A stretch of 64,000 nucleotides of DNA from Tetracentron sinense. Its lineage: Eukaryota; Streptophyta; Magnoliopsida; Trochodendrales; Trochodendraceae. The notes below the pieces were generated by a model, which did no database searches, was not told where the DNA came from, and was given only the letters and a program-made list of their open reading frames with translations. The translations under genes were made by a program, and so were the position numbers. Location: contig CM026565.1 in NCBI GenBank assembly GCA_015143295.1, positions 9,980,041-10,044,040 on the forward strand, in the 5' to 3' direction. Shown piece by piece: positions 52,131 to 64,000 of this stretch (the first letter of the stretch is position 1; every line of letters begins with the position of its first letter).

Positions 52131-54011
52131 CTGCAGGTTTTGACTCCCTTTACTGTTTTGGCCATAACTTTTTACTCGTTCATCGGATTTTGACGATTCA
52201 ACTTGCGTTGGATTCGTCTCTCGAAAATGAACATTTCTGGCATTTTAGAATTTCCAATTTCCACTTAATTAATAAACTAAAATATCCCCAAAGTTGATTG
52301 ATCTGCATTTCCATTAAACAAAACTCACTATTGACTTGACTTAAACTCAAAATGAGGAAAAACACTAAACATGACCCTCGAAGAGGGTTCCAACACCTTT
52401 CTAATGGTTTAAGAATCACTCAATTCCCGTGAACGGTGTCAAAACTAGAGCTTCCTAAAGTTTAGGGTGTGTTATTGCATCCATCCGTTACAAGTTGATT
52501 AAGCCTAGTTTACATCACCATACTTAGATATAAATACACACACTTTAACACCTTATAAAGACTAAAATACCCTTAATGCAATGCACTAAAAACATGAAAA
52601 AGATTCGGGTCTCTACAGGTTATGGGTTAGATAGTATGTCAATCTCGAAGACCCATTAGAGATAATGTATTTGGAAGGATAAATCAAATTTAAAAGTTCA
52701 TGTGGCGGGATCCGTAATGGTTTATGTTCATACACTGGGATTCAATTGCAACATGAATATCTCACGTCATTTGCAATTCCGATGTAATTCCCATTTAGGG
52801 TCAATGGGATAACATTGGATAAGCTAGGGTAAGAATGTCCCAGAGCAATCTGTAGAGGTGCTCACATAAGCAATACAAGCTCGATAATTGATTAAAAGTT
52901 AATCAATTATTTTAAGTGATTAAAAGTTAATCATTTAATTAAATAGATTAATAGTTAATCTATTGTTTAAATTAATCGTTAATTTAAACTAATTGATTAT
53001 TTTAGTAATTATTTGATTAACATAATTAAAGAGGAAATCGGTTTGACCCATATCCATAAACCCATTAAAATGGACCTTTAAAATGGGTCAAAGCCCATGG
53101 GTTTAAACCCTAGGGTGGGGCGCCCACATGAGGAATCCTAATTGGCTTAGGATTTGTTTAATTGAATAATTATTGAAATATAATTTCTTTTATTATGGAA
53201 TTAAAATCAAAGTGTTGGATTGCAATTAGGATTAAGATGTTATTTTAATTAGATTACAATAAAGAGTTTTAACTCCTAAAATCCCATGCCCCATAGAAGC
53301 TCACGCTTCCCCTTGTGGATTCCTAGTTTGACTAGGTTTCTTACTTTGGTGTAGGATGTTGACTTATCTCTTTTAATTAAGGAATCCTCTTATAATAGGG
53401 ACTCTTTAATTAGTAGGATTACTATAACTAAAGTAGTTATAGATTAAGTAGGAGTTTATTTAATTAATAATAAGAGTTATTGTTAATTAATAAATCCTAC
53501 TAGATAAGATAAATTTGGAGTAGGATTAGGATAAGATCCTAGTCTATAAATACCCCAACACCCTAGACCATTAAGTAGAATTCTCCAGAATTGTTTCTCT
53601 CCTCTCCTCTCTCTCTCCAAACCATGAGCCTTAGGGGAGACCCCTAGGGATTTTCGTGAGCTATATTGGTGGTCTTAGTTGGGTTTTGCAAATCTAGGGT
53701 TTTGAACCTTAGTATTATTGGTGATAGAAGGTCTACATCATTGATCCATCTTCTTCTTCTTGCTTCTATAATTCCAAAGGAGATTCTAAAGCTTCGTGGA
53801 GATAGCGAAGAATAAGGATCGAGCTTCTAGTATTTTTTCGGTGAAATCTCTACAAAAAGTTTTGACGGTTTGAGTGGATTAAGCTTCACCGGTGAAAAAA
53901 CATTCACCGAGGTGATATGACTAAAACTTTTAAATAATTTTGATGCTTTTTATGGTGTTAAGATCTAGGGGATCCAGTTTCCGCATAAATTTTTATCCGG
54001 ATCCCCCTTCA

Positions 54012-55775
54012 ATTGGTATCAGAGCCCATGGTTAGGAGTATTTTTTGTTTATTTTGATAAGGTAATTAAATGGATGATTTAATTCATGAGATGAATTAAT
54101 TTAGATCTATTTAATATTGCTCGTAGTTTTTATTATTTTATTTATTCATAAGATTAATAAATAAATATTTATTATATTATTGAATGAGATTTGATAATTA
54201 AATAAATTTTAAAAACTAGTATTATATGTGATATAATTAAATTCAAAACAAAGAGTTTATTTTGGAATTTCTTTTAACTGATTTGATCATTAATTAATAA
54301 ATCCCATGGTGTTTGACACCCTTGCTTAAGCGTTCTTGGAGATTAAAGCTTATTTCGATTTAAATTGATTCATGGATTTTCGGATTTGTAATTGATTAGA
54401 AGAATCGATACAATTTCGGTATTTTGGCCATAACTTTATGACCGTAAGTCCGATTTAGGTCCGTCAGTACATCGTTTCGAAGCTGTCGAAAAGATCTACA
54501 ACTTTCATGAAGAAAGTTTTTCTAGAATCAATCTTTTTGAGAGTCAAAACTTGAGTCGAAAATCTAAAGCGGGAAAAAGGAGTTTTCTAAATTAATTTTC
54601 CAAGAGGCTTTCAAATTTTTCCTAAATTGCATTATTTGATTATGAAAATTGTTTTATGGGTTGTTTTATTTTTTCTGGGGTTTCATCTATATAAGATATA
54701 GATTTTTATCGGGCGATTTGATAATTGTTATCAAATTTTAATTCCTTTTAAAAATAAGAAAAAGTACTCCCATCACTATGTAGCATCTTTTTTATATGAG
54801 ATTATAGTTATGGGTCATAATATATGATAAATTGTTAATCATTCATGCATTCATACTAGAGGTTAATATGTAGTAGGTTTTGGCAATCTGTAAAGGGCTG
54901 ATTCATTCGGTTTCCTTGAAAAGGGCGAATAGAATACTGGTTTCCCTAATGCCATTTAAATTCTATTTAATGCATTGGTGGAGATGCTGCGAAGGAAGAT
55001 GTTGCGATGTGATCTAGATAAGATGATAAAAGAAGGGATCGCGAAAGAGTTGGTGAGCTACTTTTATTCTTATCACATTCACTTGCATCTATGCATTTTA
55101 ATTTAATGACCCATAACGATTAATCTTGTATACTAATGTTTTATTATCATAAGATGATAACTGTTGTTTATTTATCATGAGATGATATCTGTTTATATGT
55201 TTAATTATTCTGTTGAAATAATTGCTATTGATATATCATGTGTACAAAAGACTGGGGACAAGTCTCTAAGTATTATGATCTTCTACCCTACACTATTTGA
55301 TCCTATAGTGGGGAGTGTGAGTAAGCTGATAGGCCAAAGCCGGGCCCAATCCCTCTCACCTATGAGTGAACATGGTGGAAACTGAATAAGCAAATAATGA
55401 GAGCAATAACGCCAAAGTGTGAGCTTTCATTAGGGGTTTATTAGGTTCATGGTAGGTGGGCACTTGAATAAGAGATATTATACAATAATGCCAAAGCTTA
55501 AATTTAACATCCCTTATAGATCAGACAGTAGATCGAATACTCCAGAATTCACAAGATGAGATCTGTGAAATTGGAGAAGATAGTTTCTATCTGCCTATTC
55601 AAGGCCATGTGATGATTTGCCCAAAGGCAGGATCACATTAAGCCAGTGTCTAGGTTTTCGATGCCAATTAATTCTTACCAAATTGGCAATACCATTAGAA
55701 CAGACCCATAATCTAATTGGTATTAATGAATATAATAGATCCCTAATACTGTCTTATTTGTCAATTGATTAGATC
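54012..55775 (+). other. copia primer site and leader
   Basis: The primer site at 54014-54026 is followed by about 1.7 kb of AT-rich leader before gag. No protein family is recognised in it. Such long leaders occur in some plant copia lineages. Confidence 0.7.
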
Positions 55776-58700
55776 ATGACAGGCCTACACCCATTAACTG
55801 AAATTCTTCGTGATGAAAAGTTAGTAGGAACTAACTATGTAGACTGGAAAAGAAAGATTAGAATTGTGTTTACCGTGGATAACCTTGACCTATGTCTTAA
55901 GACACCTAAGCCCGAAATTCCTCCAGATGCTTCACCGGCTCAAAAGACTGAGTTAGAGCAATAGGAAAGGTCTAATCAGATGACCAAGTGTTACATACTG
56001 GCTTCGATGTCTAACATTTTGCAAAGCCAGCATGAACACATGGATAAGGCTTCTACCATTTTGCAAAACCTTCATGAGATGTTTGGTGAGCAAAATAGGT
56101 CAGCTCGACAAGTAAAGTTGAAATCCCTTGTTAACACCAAGATGGCTAAGGGAACTCCAGTCAGGGAACACATCATAAAGATGATGAGATTATTGAATGA
56201 ACTGGAAATTCTTGGGGGAGAGATGGATGCCATCAGTCAAGTGGACACTGTTCTGCAGTCACTCCCTTCGTCCTTCAATTCATTCGTGTTAAATTATAAC
56301 ATGAACAAGAGTGAAATGTCACTAAGTGAGCTTATGAACTCACTTGTGGCTGCAGAAGATTTGATCAAAAAGTCGACTAAAGGTGAAACTTTAATCGTCG
56401 ATAAACCTGATACCTTGAAGAAATCTAAAAAGTTTAGAAAAGGAAAGAAAGGCAAAGGAAAGTTTAAAGACAATAAGGGTAAGGCAAGAGTTGCCAAAGG
56501 TTCTTTAGGGACAGCTGGCAATGAAAACAAAGGCAAGGAAAAGTGTTTCCACTGTGGTAAAATAGGTCACTGGAAGAGGAATTGCAGGACTTACCTCACA
56601 ACTCTTAAGAAGGGTAGCGGAAGTACTCAAGGTATGAGATACTTTGAAGTACATATTACTATTGAGTCTAACTTTCTGGACGATGCTCCTAACTCATAGT
56701 GCGTGGATTCTAGATCCACTGTACACGTTTACAATTCTTTGCAGGGTTCAAGGAAACCAGAAAGCCGACCAAACAAGAGCAGAAACTTAAAGTTGGCTCC
56801 GGTGCAAATGTTGCAGTGAAGTCAATCGGCTTATTTATTCTTTATTTACCTAATGGAAAGACATTATTTTTAGAAGACTGCTTTTATGTGCCTTCTGCAC
56901 ATCGAAATTTGATTTCAGTATCTAGACTCTTATTTTATGGATTCTCTATCAATTTTAATTCGATTGTTGAAATTAAGAAAGATGGAATGGTCTTGATAAC
57001 TGGTAATCTAATTATTGGTCTTCATTTGATATTTCCATTGGTAAATAATGAATGTTTGCAAAGTGACACTATGTCATCATCTAGAATGTCTGGAATGAAG
57101 AGACATTGCACTGAGTCTACTTATCTTTGCTACAAGAGACTTGGTCACATTAATCTTGATAGGATCAAGAAGTTAGTAATAGATGGTCCCCTTGACTTCC
57201 TCAAGGTAGAACCACTCCCTACATGAGAGTCTTGTCTCGGAGGGAAGATGACCAAGAATCCTTGCCCAAAAAAGGTAGGAAGAGACGAAGAAAAGTTAAC
57301 ACTAATACATAGTGATGTATGTGGTCCATTTAACATTGTTGCATGAGGTCAATACCGGTATTTTGTCACATTTACCGATGACTATTCCAAATATGGATAT
57401 GTCTATTTGATGCAACACAAATCTGACACATTTGAAAAGTTTAAAGAATTCAGATCAGAAGTTGAGAATCAAACTGACAACACCATAAAGAAACTTCGAT
57501 CAGATCGAGGTGGTGAATACCTCACCAACGAGTTTATGGATTACTTAAGGGATAATGAGATTATCTCGCAATGGACAAGTCCTGCATCTCCTCAACAAAA
57601 TGGAGTTTTTGAAAGAAGAAACCGGACCTTATTAGATATGGTTTGTTCTATGATGAGTCATGCCGATGTTCCTTCATATCTTTGGGGATATGCTATACAA
57701 ACTGCCATTTATACTCTAAACCGGGTTCCATCTAAGTCTATTCTGTTTACACCCTATGAATTGTGGACTGGGCGAAAACCTAGTTTCCAACATCTAAGGG
57801 TATGGGGTTGTCCTGCGCATGTTCGCAAACTTGAACCTACTAAATTGGAATCTAGGACAGAGAAATGGAATTTTGTAGGATATCCAAAAGAAACTAAGAG
57901 TTTCTATTTCTACTCCAAGGTAGACCAAACAATAGTTGTTAGGCTCTAAGCCACTTTCTTGGAAGAAGAAATGGATCTCCTTAAGAAAGTTGAATTTCAT
58001 GACATGAAAGACGACACAGTCAGTATCCAAATTGAACCTAATCCTTCCACTTTAATTCCTCCTAATTTTGTTCCACTGAGAAGGTCTGAAAGAGTTTCTC
58101 GACCAACGGATAGACTTCAGTATTACAATAATGAAGTTTATCTAGCTACCCCTGATGATGAGGATAAAGATCCTAATACTTATCAAGAAGCTACATTGGA
58201 TGTAGATGCATCTCAATGGAATAAAGCCATGAATGCTGAAATAGATTCCATGTATGACAACGGTGTCTACACTTTAGTAGATCCACCAAATGGTATAAGG
58301 CCAATTGGATGCAAATGGATTTACAAAAGGAAGAAGGGTGTCGATGGTAACGTGGAGACCTATAAAGCTAGACTTGTTGCAAAAGGTTATACTCAAATTC
58401 AAGGAGTTGATTATGAGGATACCTTTTCACCTGTAGCTATGCTTAAATCCATCAGGATATTGCTAGCTATAGCTGCACACCATGACTATGAGATATGACA
58501 AATGAATGTCAAAACTGCTTTCCTTAATGAAATGTTAGATGAAGACATCTATATGAAGCAACCAGAGGGCTTCATTGCTCCTAATCAGGAGAACATGGTA
58601 TGCAAGCTCAACAAGTCGATATATGGTTTGAAACAAGCTTCAAGAAGCTGGAACCAAAGATTTGATCTTTCGATCAAAGAATTTGGATTCCATAAGAATT

Positions 58701-59720
58701 TGGAAGAATCTTGTATATACAAGAAGGACAGTGGGAGAGTGGTAGTATACCTAATTCTTTATTTAGATGACATCCTACTCATTGGGAATGATTTAGGGAA
58801 GTTGTCATTAGTCAAGATATGGCTTTCTCAGCATTTCTCAATGAAAGACTTGGGAGAGACATCATATATTCTTAGAATAAAGATTTTGAGAGATAGAAAA
58901 TGCTGAATGTTGGGATTGAGCCAAACTTTCTATATAGACAAGATATTGTCTAGGTACAGTATGAGTGATTGTAAGACAACACTCATTCCTTTTAGACATG
59001 GTGTCACTTTATCTAAAAAGATGGCCCCTACATCAGCTGATGAGATCGAGCAGATGAAGAGGTGCCCTTATGCTTCGGTAGTTGGGAGCCTCATGTATGT
59101 TATGTTATGTACTAGACTGGATATCTGTCATGCAGTGGGAGTTGTTAGTCAGTTCCAAAGCAATCCAAGTGTTAATCATTGGATTGCAGTGAAACACATT
59201 ATGAAGTACCTGAAAAGGACTGGGGATTACGTGCTTACCTTTCAATCAGAAGATTTTGTTGGACTGGGTTATACTGATTTCGATTTCCAGTCTGATCCGG
59301 ACAATAGAGCTTCCACATCTGGGTATGTGTTTACACTGGGTGGTGCTGCTGTTAGTTGGCACAACATAAAGCAGAAGAGTAGAAGCAGAATATATTGCAG
59401 CTTCAGAAGCAGCAAAAAAAGCAGTCTAGTTCAGAAGGTTTTTCCAAGAGCTAGGAAATGTTCCTTCATCACTTAGACCTATCACTCTCTTCTGTGATAG
59501 TAACGGTGCAGTAGCCCATAGCAAAGAACCTAGGAACCACAAAAGGATGAAACATGTGGAGTGGAAGTATCATCTCATTCGTGAGATCATTGATAGGCAA
59601 GATGTAGTTGTTACAAAGATTAGGTCTCAACTTAATGTTGCAAACCTGATGACCAAGGCTTTATCAGATAAAGTTTTTGTCACACACTTAGACAGTATGA
59701 GATTGAAATCTATGGCATAG
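55776..59720 (+). pseudogene. gag and pol of the large copia
   Basis: Gag spans about 55776-56700 (start TGLHPLTEILRDEKLVG; zinc knuckle CFHCGKIGHWKRNC near 56545). Protease/integrase lies at about 56700-57950 (LRSDRGGEYL and PQQNGVFERRNRTL). Reverse transcriptase lies at about 58200-58900 (GCKWIYKRKKG and LYLDDILLIG) and RNase H at about 58900-59700 (STSGYVFTLGGAAVSW). The gag-PR-INT-RT-RH order defines Ty1/copia. The copy is a fossil: the domains are well preserved, but the reading frame is broken about half a dozen times. The lineage within copia is not assigned. Confidence 0.9.
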
Positions 59721-59744
59721 TGACTTTTAGGGCAAGTGGGAGAT

Positions 59745-61961
59745 TGTTGGACATGATGTCCAGAAAAGTCATTTAGATTGTTAGAACCTTATTAATTTGA
59801 TTAATAAATGCTTCTTCTTAATCGATTGTGTATTCATTATGGGTAATTGACCATGGTCATGAGATGATCTATACAATATGAGATATCGATAAAGGTTCAT
59901 AGGATTTATTGTAGGAAAGTTATGTGATTAGATTATCACAGGTAGATATAACTTTCCGGTTTCTTATACCTTATATAGTCACAGCTGTGGGTGAAGTTGG
60001 GCACTTCACTTATATGGCTGCCAGAATGCTAAAATGTTCTTAATAGGAGATGTAGTTCTATCTCGAACTATTGTAGTGGAGACTACACATCAGCATATGA
60101 GTGCTTAAATGTACACTGATTGATTGCATTCAATGAGAGACCTCTTGCATAAACATACTATCAGATAGTTGGTCTCTCATTCATATTAAACGGTTTCGAT
60201 GATCCTTAGATCTGATGAGTTCATCTATGACTAGGAAGTGATCTGACTGTTTTGATTCCACCAACGTATTTTCTAACTTAGGGAATACAATACAGTGATA
60301 GTTGGATAGTCAGAAAGTTGTTCGAGTTATGATGAATTTCAAACAGGAAATCCATGCTCATTAATTTGAGAGATTATCCAAGTTTCGGGTAAGACAGTTG
60401 ATTAAGTTCAAATCCTGCGCAGGTGATTTTGAAAACAAAATAAGTTTTGAAATATACTTTTATTAAAAGGTATTATACTTATAAAATGATTTTTTCAAAA
60501 CGTTTTTCATGAGAAATTGTTTCTCATGGCTTAATCATAAGTCTTGGAAACCCGGATGATTTGCAATGGGCTATGGATTAGATAATATGTAAATCTCGAA
60601 GGCCCATTAGGGATAACGTATTTGGAAGGATAAATCGAATTTAAAAGTTCATGTGGCGGGATCCGTAATGGTTTATGTTCATACGCTGGGATTCAATTGC
60701 GACATGGATATCTTACCTCACTTGCAATTCCGATGTAATTTTCATTTAGGGTCAATGGGATAACATTGGATAAGCCAAGGTAAGAATGTCCTAGAACAAT
60801 CTGTGGAGGTGCTCACATAAGAAATACAAGCTCAACAATTGATTAAAAGTTAATCAATTATTTTAAGTGATTAAAAGTTAATCATTTATTTAAATAGATT
60901 AATAGTTAATCTATTGTTTAAATTAATTGTTAATTTAAACTAAGGGATTATTTCAGTAATTATTTGATTAACATAATTAAAGGGGAAATGGGTTTGACCC
61001 ATATCCAAAAACCCATTAAAATGGAACTTTAAAATGGGCCAAAGCCCATGGGTATAAACCCTAGGGTGGGTCGCCCACTTGTGGAATCCTAATTGGATTA
61101 GGATTTGTTTAATTGAATAATTATTGAAATATAATTCATTTTATTATGGAATTAAAATCCAAGTGTTGGATTGCAATTAGGATTAAGATGTTATTGTAAT
61201 TAGATTACAATAAGGAGTTTTAACTCCTAAAATCCTATGCCCCATAGAAGCTCACGCCCTCCCTTGTGGATTCCTAGTTTAACTAGGTTTCCTATTTTGG
61301 TGTAGGATGTTGACTTATCCCTTTTAATTAAGGAATCTTCTTATAATAGGGACTCTTTAATTAGTAGGATTACTATAACTAAAGTAGTTATAGATTAGGT
61401 AGGAGTTTATTTAATTAATAATAAGAGTTATTGTTAATTAATAAATCCTACTAGATAAGATAAATTTGGAGTAGGCTTAGGATAAGATCCTAGTCTATAA
61501 ATACGCCAACACCCTAGACCATTAAGTAGAATTCTCCAGAATTTTTTCTCTCCTCTCCTCTCTCTCTCCAAACCGTGAGCCTTAGGGGAGACCCCTAGGG
61601 ATTTTCGTGAGCTATATTGGTGGTCCTAGTTGGGTTTTGCAAATCTAGGGTTTTGAACCTTATTATTATTGGTGATAGAAGGTCTACACCATAGATCCAT
61701 CTTCTTCCTCTTGCTTCTATAATTCCAAAGGAGATTCTAAAGCTTCGTGGGGATAGCGAAGAACAAGGATCGAGCTTCTAGTATTTTTTCGGAGAAATCT
61801 CTACAAAGAGTTCTGATGGTTCGAGTGGATTAAGCTTCACCGGTGAAAAAAATTCACCGAGGTGATATGACTAAAACTTATAGATAATTTTGATGCTTTT
61901 TATGGTGTTAAGATCTAGGGGATCCAGTTTCCGCATAAATTTTTATCCGGATCCCCCTTCG
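59745..61961 (+). repeat. right LTR of the large copia
   Basis: 2217 bp, starts TGTTGGACATGATG after the purine tract and ends GGATCCCCCTTCG before target copy GCTTG. Colinear with the left LTR throughout. A reading frame across its end (61890-62210) has no family match and is not a gene. Confidence 0.92.
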
Positions 61962-61966
61962 GCTTG

Positions 61967-62450
61967 TACACGGGACCCTGATGCCCCTACTTCGGAACTG
62001 GCCTTGCCTACCACTGCAAAAGCCTCGATCAAGACCTCGGCTCCCTCTGGCTTGAGATCCATGACCCGAATAGTCGATCCTAGCTTGGTGGGCACCAAGG
62101 GAGAAATTTGGGCCTCAGGAGGTGGACGAGTGGCCACATTCGCCTCGGTAGATAGTGGGGGAGGAGGAGTCTCTTCGTACACCGACAGAGTATGCGATAC
62201 TACGAGGTAAGGATCTGCGGTAACTTCTGGGGAAGAGACTTCAAATCAGAGGATACCTTGCTCCCTGAGCTCCTCCAAATAGAGCTGTCAGGTCCACCCG
62301 ATCATCCTCCACAATAGAGTTTAGCATCACTTGATATTGTTCTTACATATCAGCATCGAGCCTCACCATCTCATCTTCAAGCCTTCGCACCTGGTCTTGG
62401 AGGGATTGGACTTCTAATGTCACCCTGGCCAAGGACCCCTTCAGTTTGTG
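61967..62450 (-). pseudogene. coding-like relic with a coiled coil
   Basis: On the minus strand near 62435-62350 is a heptad-like run, LEVQSLQDQVRRLEDEMVRL, followed by degraded sequence with VEDDRVDLTALFGG. This resembles coiled-coil segments in plant transposon or gag-like proteins, but no family can be assigned. It is continuous with 49036-49319 across the copia insertion. Confidence 0.45.
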
Positions 62451-62453
62451 GGT

Positions 62454-64000
62454 GTGAAGTCCATATTTATGTTGACTAAATTTTGTGTCCAAAACAGTGT
62501 CTAGTCTGTCTTAGTTCGTGCCTCCAGTACTTATGACAAGTGAAGATGAAAACTAAAGAAAATGCAATCAAGCTTCGCTCTCTCATTAGGATAGTAAGTG
62601 GGACTTAAATACTTAGTTTATACTTAGGTCGAATTGACTTAGATCATGTAATATACTCCTAGGTGGCTAGATATACAGAGCAACAGTGTTGCAACTTCGG
62701 ATTTCCATAAATCTCAGGAAAATGGACAATTTGATTGACTGACTCCTATCTCGATCGACCGAGCATGGTAAAATTTGTGTGGGTTATTTTCTAGAGTGGT
62801 TTTAAGCTCGGTTGATCCTACTTGACCACCTCGATCGACTGACCTGAGTCTCGGTTGATCGGGCTGTGCAGGAGAGGTGCTAATTTCGAATTTGTTAAGT
62901 TTTTATTTGTTGCTCTATAAACATAATCTTATGCCTAATCCATGAGTAGGGTTTTTATGTATTAGATAACAGAGTGGAGACTTTTTAAATCTTATCTAGG
63001 GTTATTCCTTCATGGTGGGAGGATACCCATTGTTCCTCCTCTATTGCTCTCCCTCTAGTTATGCAAATATCTTAATTGTCTATCTTAGACTTGCCTTGGT
63101 TGATTCTCTGTGATGAGATCCCACTAGGGCTCAGTGTTCAAACCAAATTCAATACCCTCAACACTCGAGAGAGTGCTTTATTTGGTTGGTGAGGAGCCGA
63201 CGCCATTGTTGACGGAGTGAGTCATTTGCGATAGATCACTGTTTTTTTCGGAGACCCTAAGAGAAGTTCAAGTTGTTGCGAGTACATGGTGACTTAATGA
63301 GGCGCGAGGACCAAATAGTGAAGGATCGTTGTGTCGAGTTTGAAGGAGTCAGGTTCAAGTCTTGTAAGTTTCTGTTAACTTTGTCATAGTGATATATCTT
63401 TGACTGGACTAGGTCCCATGGTTTTTCCCGAAAGGGTTTTCCATGTAAAAATCTTTGGTATTGTAGTTTGCTTGCAATTGTTATTTTCTACATATACAAT
63501 TGCTAAAATTAAAATTAGTAGACATTCCTAGGTTAGACCTATTGAAACCCCCCCCTCTCTAGGTATTTGGGATCATATATCAAGGATACACATTGGGTAA
63601 TTTTAATTGGTATCAGAGCAGTAAGGTTAATCACCTTGGTGAGATCTTGTGCTATCCTTGAACTATGAGTTCACTTAAGGAGGGTGGATCTATCTCTCGT
63701 CCTCCATTATTTGATAGCAGAAATTATGTCTATTGGAAAGCTCGTAGAAGAGTGTTTCTCAAAGCACTGAATGAGAGGGCATGATTTGCCATTAAATCTA
63801 GATGGGCCCTACCAGATTTTTAATGCAGTTACTCTTGAAGAATTTAGGAGAATATCTACATGTACCACTTCTAAGGAAGGCTGAGACATTCTTGAGATAG
63901 TTCACGAGAGATTCCAACCTGAGGTCACAATCATTGAAGAGAGCAAAAATATCGATGCTTAAGATTGATGAGTTGGTTGGATCCCTCAAAACTTATGAAC
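62454..64000 (+). mobile_element. 5' end of another Ty1/copia fossil (SIRE-like gag), runs off the window
   Basis: LTR-like sequence from about 62454 to about 63600 is followed by the primer site TGGTATCAGAGC at 63608-63619. A gag start at 63665 (SSLKEGGSISRPPLFDSRN, then YWKARRRVF) resembles SIRE-type copia gag. The copy already appears broken within the visible gag. The LTR carries dyads such as TCGATCGACCGAG and CTCGGTTGATC at about 62735-62870. The exact LTR ends are uncertain. Confidence 0.7.
62735..62870. repeat. TCGATCGA-type dyad cluster in the copia LTR
   Basis: Four to six short dyads with TCGATCGA, CTCGGTTGATC and GACTGAC words in 136 bp, inside the presumed copia LTR. They resemble the clusters in the gypsy LTRs. 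Confidence 0.75.

Larger units (their letters stand above)
50156..52617 (-). mobile_element. solo LTR nested in the left copia LTR
   Basis: It starts TGTAACGACCCC and ends CGGGTCTCTACA, 2462 bp, with a perfect 5-bp target duplication GGTTA at 50151-50155 and 52618-52622. Ends, length and internal layout resemble the gypsy LTRs at 2924-5182 and 11565-16786. It carries a tandem array (50817-51000) and a CGATCG palindrome cluster (51960-52130). It must be younger than the copia it interrupts. It is a fossil without coding parts. Confidence 0.9.
49325..54011 (+). repeat. left LTR of the large copia, containing a solo LTR
   Basis: It begins TGTTGGATATGATG and ends GGATCCCCCTTCA. Its two parts, 49325-50155 and 52618-54011, align in order with 59745-61961. 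The interruption is the solo LTR 50156-52617 plus one copy of its 5-bp target duplication. It includes a CT-rich stretch and a likely TATA region (GTCTATAAATAC near 53543), which may be the old promoter. Confidence 0.9.
49325..61961 (+). mobile_element. Ty1/copia retrotransposon with 2.2 kb LTRs, structurally complete but broken
   Basis: Left LTR 49325-54011 (about 2.22 kb without its nested solo LTR), right LTR 59745-61961, target duplication GCTTG at 49320-49324 and 61962-61966. A tRNA-iMet primer site TGGTATCAGAGCC is at 54014-54026, a long leader runs to about 55775, gag and pol follow to about 59720, and a purine tract AAGTGGGAGA abuts the right LTR. The LTRs differ at about 5% by eye over sampled stretches, suggesting roughly two million years at commonly used plant rates. 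The coding region has about half a dozen breaks. It lies 1.6 kb downstream of the pump stop codon, in the same orientation. Confidence 0.93.

Noticed and set aside
56294-56536. Minus-strand reading frame across copia gag
   Set aside because: It is the antisense of the lysine-rich gag segment and has no independent support.
61890-62210. 106-residue plus-strand reading frame
   Set aside because: It starts in the copia LTR and ends in older flanking repeat, so it is a chance frame across an insertion boundary.

Overview
The window is plant nuclear DNA. It holds one recognisable host gene, spread over about 38 kb on the + strand, embedded in and interrupted by nested transposable elements. The host gene is a type IIB autoinhibited Ca2+-ATPase (P-type calcium pump) of the ACA8/9/10 clade and reads closest to ACA9 from memory. 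Twenty-six exons can be placed with in-frame junctions between 9754 and the stop at 47745-47747. They encode 847 whole codons plus one split codon, running from the actuator domain to the C-terminus. The N-terminal part (calmodulin-binding autoinhibitory region, M1 and M2, roughly 240 residues in this clade) is not in the window and should lie upstream of base 1. An angiosperm is clear from the pump family, the tRNA-iMet primer sites, long-LTR gypsy elements, hAT/MULE/Helitron relics and tRNA-derived SINEs. I cannot name the species.

Layout: 1-1108, a palindromic repeat split by a non-autonomous hAT element with an 8-bp target duplication. 1280-9226, a copia fossil into which a Tekay-like gypsy fossil (2924-8844) inserted. 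9754-10334, four pump exons. 10335-17575, a 7.2 kb intron with a solo LTR (11565-16786) that itself carries a second solo LTR (13755-16518). 17576-21173, nine exons, with a SINE in each of two introns. 21174-31147, a 10.0 kb intron with a short-LTR copia fossil, a solo LTR of the same family as 13755-16518, LINE 3' relics, a MULE-like element and a 256-bp Helitron inside it, then an inverted-repeat element. 31148-32649, three exons. 32650-43060, a 10.4 kb intron with LINE relics and a 5'-truncated copia fossil. 43061-47747, the last ten exons, with a near-perfect 160-nt hairpin in one intron. 48607-62450, older repeat sequence split by a structurally complete but broken copia with 2.2 kb LTRs, whose left LTR holds a third 2.46 kb solo LTR. 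62454-64000, the 5' end of another copia.

The pump exons contain the expected [21 protein letters not shown] and PEGLP motifs and are intact wherever they can be read. One intron (18475-18556) appears to use a GC donor. Coding sequence fills only about 7% of the visible gene span, so most of the window's structure is transposon stratigraphy. The most unusual non-gene signals are the intronic hairpin at 45931-46090 and the clusters of short CGATCG-type palindromes that recur in LTRs of unrelated element families.
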